This document shows positions 60,604 to 64,000 of a DNA stretch of 64,000 nucleotides, in pieces. The notes beneath the pieces were generated by a model that worked only from the letters and a program-made list of their open reading frames with translations, was not told the DNA's origin and searched no databases. This DNA is from an uncultured Formosa sp. (GTDB lineage: Bacteria > Bacteroidota > Bacteroidia > Flavobacteriales > Flavobacteriaceae). The DNA is taken from NCBI RefSeq assembly GCF_947500765.1, contig NZ_CANMTH010000003.1, forward strand, positions 124,001-188,000. Direction: 5' to 3'. How positions within the stretch are numbered: the stretch's first letter is position 1; every line of letters begins with the position of its first letter. The position numbers were made by a program, and so were the translations under genes.

Positions 60604-61353
60604 ATGGACAAAGCTAAATTTGAAGAGATAGTTAAAATTGAAAAATACGATTTATATAAAAAAGAAGCCTATCTAAGATCTATAAGTTTACCCTCTATCA
60701 AAATAGTAGGAGAAAACCGAAGTAAAGAAAATGTAGGTTTAAGTAAACAAGGAGGCTATCCAGAAGTATCTGAAGATTTTGAATGGCCTAAACACGAGTT
60801 TGGCGATTATCGTTTTGCATTACAAATTAATTTAAGTGAAATTAAATTTGAAACGCCACTACCAAAAACAGGAATGTTAAGCTTTTTTATCGCTAATGAT
60901 GATGATAAAAATGTGTTTTTTGGAGCAAAAGATTATGCAAAAGTCTATTATTTTGAAGAAGGCACACCGTTAAAAACCTATGTAAACCCTAATTTAGATT
61001 ACTACTATGTAGATCATTGTATACGCATTGATTTTCAAGAAAATGTAGATATTCCTTACAGAGAAGAATTATATAAAGACAAAGGGTTAAATAAAAGGCA
61101 ACTAGATTACGTATGCAGTAAAGTGCCAGATATGGTGAGCAAAAAAACATATAGCTATTTATTCGGATATCCGTATTACAACACCTTAGGCTACGATCCT
61201 CGTAAAACGGATGAATGGACGTCTTTACTTACGTTACGATGGAATAATGTTTTTTCTTGGGACTGGGATATGGATGAGTTTCTAATGTTTTTTATTGAAA
61301 AAGACAAACTCGCCAAAGGTGACTTCTCTAACATTAGAACCGATTTAGGATAA
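60604..61353 (+). CDS. DUF1963 (YwqG-like) protein
   Basis: The 249-residue cytoplasmic protein carries the DUF1963 pattern: KQGGYPEVSEDFEWPKHE, then YRFALQINLSEIKFETPLPK and GMLSFFIANDDD, with LLTLRWNNVFSWDWD near the end in place of the usual W-D-G-L block. YwqG-type proteins are common among presumed immunity proteins. It heads a run of tightly spaced genes (gaps of 10, 15 and 70 bases) that continues to the window edge, driven by box copy 9. Confidence 0.75.
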   Translation: MDKAKFEEIVKIEKYDLYKKEAYLRSISLPSIKIVGENRSKENVGLSKQGGYPEVSEDFEWPKHEFGDYRFALQINLSEIKFETPLPKTGMLSFFIANDDDKNVFFGAKDYAKVYYFEEGTPLKTYVNPNLDYYYVDHCIRIDFQENVDIPYREELYKDKGLNKRQLDYVCSKVPDMVSKKTYSYLFGYPYYNTLGYDPRKTDEWTSLLTLRWNNVFSWDWDMDEFLMFFIEKDKLAKGDFSNIRTDLG

Positions 61354-61363
61354 TATTACAAGT

Positions 61364-61789
61364 ATGAAAATAACAAAAGATACGCTAACAAAAGATCCGA
61401 GAACCAGCGATTGTTATAGTACAACTATTTTATCTGGACAGCAGAAAATCAATATCAGTCTAAATTTAGATGAAATTGCTTTAGATGAAATGATTGCTTT
61501 AGGAAATTCATTTTTAGAGGACTTTGAGAATAAAGAGAAAAAAGCAACCGATGAAATCGTCAGTGCGTTTTACGAAAATTACAATGAAAACTGGGCCGAT
61601 GAAGAGAATGGATATCCTGTATTAAGCGCGGAAGAATTCAGACAGAAGCTAACAATAACTACTGTTGATTTTTACGCAAAAAACTTGATAGATGTCATTT
61701 ATAATGAAGATGGTATGTTTGGTAATCATTATTTAATCGCGCAATCTTACGATGGTGAAAATTTTGACGATAGCACTATGTTTGGTTAA
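61364..61789 (+). CDS. DUF2004/DUF6985-like protein
   Basis: The 141-residue acidic protein begins with a strand region (STTILSGQQKINISLNLDEI). A helix follows containing ATDEIVSAFYENYNENWADE, and the C-terminal half has FYAKNLIDVIYNEDGMFGNH. This resembles DUF2004/DUF6985 proteins, small domains often encoded next to SMI1/KNR4 genes. It lies 10 bases after the DUF1963 gene. The family assignment is tentative and no catalytic residues are seen. Confidence 0.5.
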   Translation: MKITKDTLTKDPRTSDCYSTTILSGQQKINISLNLDEIALDEMIALGNSFLEDFENKEKKATDEIVSAFYENYNENWADEENGYPVLSAEEFRQKLTITTVDFYAKNLIDVIYNEDGMFGNHYLIAQSYDGENFDDSTMFG

Positions 61790-61804
61790 AAAAAAACACG
61801 AAAA

Positions 61805-62512
61805 ATGACTGTAGAAGATCTAAAAAATAAAATTTCTAAACCGGTTACTAAATTTACTACTGGTGGCTTTAGACCCAAAAATACTATTGAAGAAAGTTGG
61901 ATTGGTAGAGTCTTTGCGTATCATGAAGATGAAGACATTCCGTTAGATAAAAACGGAGATCAAATGTTTCCGTTGGCGCAATTTTACCTTCCTAATTTGC
62001 CTTACGTTCATCCAAGTCTTAAGAACACAAAACTCATCACTGTTTTTGTTTCCGCAGAATGGCCGGAGTGTTTTGAAGAAATGGGAGACCATTGGCTTAT
62101 TAGAGAATATGACAGTCTAGACCGTATCAAAATTAAAAATTTAGAAACGCCTAATTCAGTTGTAAAACCTTTTCCGTTACAAGCTGAATTAGACGACAAT
62201 GATTTTCCCTTATGGGATGGTGGCGGTTTATCTCTAGAAGATACAGACGAAATTTTAAAATTAGAAGACGAAGGCATTATTGACGATTATTTTGATATCA
62301 CGGATCACATCTACGACCATAAAATAGGCGGTTATCCTTCCTTTTGTCAATCTGGAATTGGTGATGCAGAGGGTTTTGGTAAAGGTTTTCAGTTTGTGTT
62401 TCAAATTGTGTCAGATTATAAGGCAAATTTCAACGTAGTAGATGGTGGCAGTTTAATGTTTGCCAAAAATAGCGACATCAAACAGTGGAGTTTATATTAT
62501 GATTTTTATTAA
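61805..62512 (+). CDS. DUF1963-like protein, second copy
   Basis: The 235-residue protein appears to be a distant relative of the YwqG/DUF1963 fold. Its last 70 residues read HKIGGYPSFCQSGIGDAEG, then GFQFVFQIVSDYKANFNVVD and GGSLMFAKN, matching the family's G-G-x-P / Q-I / D-x-G-x-L-x-F order. The N-terminal part is less typical. It is in the same transcript as the DUF1963 gene 450 bases upstream, so the operon holds two members of the superfamily. Confidence 0.6.
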   Translation: MTVEDLKNKISKPVTKFTTGGFRPKNTIEESWIGRVFAYHEDEDIPLDKNGDQMFPLAQFYLPNLPYVHPSLKNTKLITVFVSAEWPECFEEMGDHWLIREYDSLDRIKIKNLETPNSVVKPFPLQAELDDNDFPLWDGGGLSLEDTDEILKLEDEGIIDDYFDITDHIYDHKIGGYPSFCQSGIGDAEGFGKGFQFVFQIVSDYKANFNVVDGGSLMFAKNSDIKQWSLYYDFY

Positions 62513-62582
62513 AAAAAGATTACTTATCTCGGAGGTAAATCCAATCCTAAAAATATAACTAATTTAAAATATTAAAAAAACA

Positions 62583-63338
62583 ATGAGTCAAGATAACAAT
62601 ATCGTTTTTGCCGAACAAAATCAAAAAATGAAAGCGGCTTATCGTAAAGCACAAGATACGTTTAACTATTTCTGGAGAGAACTATATTGGGAAGCAAAAA
62701 GAGTTGTTTCTGCGCACGATTTAGCATTAGTAAAAATTCCTTTTCAGCAAATGGCTGGAGGTGATGACCAACCTACTGTAGAACATATGTGGATTAGCGA
62801 AATCGCTTTTGATGGGGAATATATTACAGGTGTTTTAATGAATTCACCTAACCTATTAACCAATGTTGCAGAAGGCGATATCGTAACCAGAAAAGTCTCG
62901 GAAATATCAGATTGGATGCTAGCCATAGACCGTAAAACGTATGGCGGTTACACCATTCAGGTCTTACGTTCAGATATGACGGAGGACGCCAGAAAACAAC
63001 ACGATGACGCTTGGGGATTAGATTTTGGAAACCCTAATAATATTTTGGTGGCTTATCAGCAAGAAGAAAACGAAGAAAACCTGATTGAACACCCAATGAG
63101 TAAAGTAATGGAACAACCGGCTAGAGATTATTTTGAAGCGAATCTAGATGTGGTTAAAGCTGTAGATGAAAATGGGGTGACGCGATTACACACAGAAACT
63201 ATTGCGGGAAACAAAATCGCTGTGGAGATTTTATTAGAATTAGGTGCCGATAAAAATGCTAAAACCAACACAGGAAAAACAGCCTTAGATTATGCGACGG
63301 CCTTAAATTGGGAGCATATTATTCCGGTTTTACAATAA
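62583..63338 (+). CDS. DUF2314 domain fused to ankyrin repeats
   Basis: The 251-residue protein has an N-terminal DUF2314-type domain (residues 15-130: TVEHMWISEIAFDGEYITGV, then AEGDIVTRKVSEISDWMLAI and KTYGGYTIQVL). After a linker come two ankyrin-like repeats (residues 190-251: ENGVTRLHTETIAGNKIAVE, ILLELGADKNAKTNTGKTAL). Ankyrin repeats bind proteins, so this is probably an adaptor or immunity-type protein. It lies 70 bases after the previous gene with no obvious promoter between. Confidence 0.75.
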   Translation: MSQDNNIVFAEQNQKMKAAYRKAQDTFNYFWRELYWEAKRVVSAHDLALVKIPFQQMAGGDDQPTVEHMWISEIAFDGEYITGVLMNSPNLLTNVAEGDIVTRKVSEISDWMLAIDRKTYGGYTIQVLRSDMTEDARKQHDDAWGLDFGNPNNILVAYQQEENEENLIEHPMSKVMEQPARDYFEANLDVVKAVDENGVTRLHTETIAGNKIAVEILLELGADKNAKTNTGKTALDYATALNWEHIIPVLQ

Positions 63339-63424
63339 TATTATAAACATTCTTTTAAGAATCGAACGTACATTTATTTCATAAATTTTGATATTCTAGA
63401 ATTTATAATTGAAAAAACAATAGA

Positions 63425-64000
63425 ATGAATAGCATCGCAGATAGATACATTTCAAAACTTAAAAAGGCCTATTATAAGGCTAAAGGCAAAGCTGTTTGGG
63501 ACCATTTTGAGAGCGTAAAACACGGTGCATCTCAAGATATAGACCAAATTAAAGCTATATTTCCAGACGTTTCTGAAGCACTATTGCATTTATTACAGTT
63601 TGTAGATGGCACCTACTGGAGAACGTATGGTGACGACGATATTACGTTGTTCTTTTTTTGTTCAGATATGGTTGAATATCCGTATTATATATTGTCTTCA
63701 GCACAGATTATTGAAAACAAAAATGTAGCCGCAAGCTATTATTCAGATTATATCGAGAGAGCTTATGAAGGTGTTCCTATTGATGAAAAAATCACCAATA
63801 AATCGGAACATCTAAAGTGGCTTCATTTTTCAGATTGTATGAATAATGGCGGAACCTCTCAGTTGTTTATCGATTTTAGTCCTTCAGAAAAAGGAACAAA
63901 AGGACAAGTTGTGCGGTTTCTTCACGATCCAGATGAATTTAAAGTAATAGCAGATAGCTTTGAAGACTATTTACAAATGTTGATGGATAAGAAAATGGAT
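63425..64000 (+). CDS. SMI1/KNR4-like protein, cut by the window edge
   Basis: An open frame of 192 codons runs from the ATG at 63425 to the last base without a stop, so the gene is partial at its 3' end. It shows SUKH features: IKAIFPDVSEALLHLLQFVD near residue 45, LTLFFFCSD- and LKWLHFSDCMNNGGTSQLFI-like segments, then DFSPSEKGTKGQVVRFLHDP with FKVIADSFEDYLQMLMD. It continues the series of immunity-type domains. A small inverted repeat (ATTCTT-TT-AAGAAT, 63349-63362) lies upstream, and no shared box was found. Confidence 0.72.
   Translation, partial: MNSIADRYISKLKKAYYKAKGKAVWDHFESVKHGASQDIDQIKAIFPDVSEALLHLLQFVDGTYWRTYGDDDITLFFFCSDMVEYPYYILSSAQIIENKNVAASYYSDYIERAYEGVPIDEKITNKSEHLKWLHFSDCMNNGGTSQLFIDFSPSEKGTKGQVVRFLHDPDEFKVIADSFEDYLQMLMDKKMD

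Noticed and set aside
63349..63362. Inverted repeat ATTCTT-TT-AAGAAT as a shared-box copy or terminator
   Set aside because: It lacks the TCACTG core, is short and AT-rich, and has no T-run.
1..64000. CRISPR array, tRNA or rRNA genes
   Set aside because: No regularly spaced direct repeats and no recognisable tRNA or rRNA segments were seen by eye; a covariance-model scan was not possible.

Overview
The window looks like chromosome from a low-G+C member of the Bacteroidota, most likely a marine-type flavobacterium. The evidence is SusC/SusD and FecR families, a type IX secretion sorting domain, acidic-tailed lipoproteins, and -7 elements of the TAnnTTTG type instead of E. coli-like promoters. 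No rRNA, tRNA, CRISPR array, insertion sequence or integrase was seen. No gene-free stretch exceeds about 300 bases.

Region 1 (95-14344) is an exopolysaccharide-type locus. It holds a TPR/beta-barrel export protein, a flippase-like membrane protein, a GT4 glycosyltransferase, a large GT-C-like membrane protein, two putative beta-glycan hydrolases (GH5-like and GH113-like), and a response-regulator receiver domain fused to a family 2 glycosyltransferase. Three promoters carry a CATTCGTC site exactly 68 bases upstream of the end of their -7 element, which suggests co-regulation by a LytTR/AlgR-like regulator encoded elsewhere.

Region 2 (14595-20074) holds an FAD oxidoreductase with a membrane polyferredoxin, a Gcr-family membrane protein, and an ECF sigma factor. 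Region 3 (20332-40293) holds two ECF sigma / FecR / TonB-receptor units. The first carries SusC, SusD and a secreted purple-acid-phosphatase-like enzyme. The second carries a TonB receptor, a DUF4876 lipoprotein, a beta-barrel-like protein, an active plus inactive M16 zinc peptidase pair and a ChaN-like haem-binding protein. The second resembles in logic a Fus-type system that imports a protein and digests it in the periplasm.

Region 4 (40422 to the right edge) is the most unusual. About 24 kb of mostly uncharacterised genes share a 20-bp pseudo-palindromic box (core TCACTGAA, right half close to CCGTTA). At nine promoters on both strands the box is centred 36.5-38.5 bases upstream of the end of a TAnnTTTG-like -7 element. 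A ten-gene minus-strand series within it encodes a coiled-coil protein, a vWA protein, a divergent adenylosuccinate-synthetase paralogue, a small membrane protein, a SMI1/KNR4 protein, an 834-residue orphan, a DUF1266-like protein, a TPR protein, and finally a sensor kinase and a NarL-type response regulator. The surrounding plus-strand genes encode a TssD/Hcp-like protein, lipoproteins, a DUF6892-like protein, a RelA/SpoT-type HD hydrolase, DUF1963, DUF2004-like, DUF2314-ankyrin and SMI1/KNR4 proteins. I infer one regulon, probably run by the embedded two-component system, with possible nucleotide chemistry (PurA-like plus HD hydrolase) and many immunity- or stress-type accessory domains. Its function is unknown.
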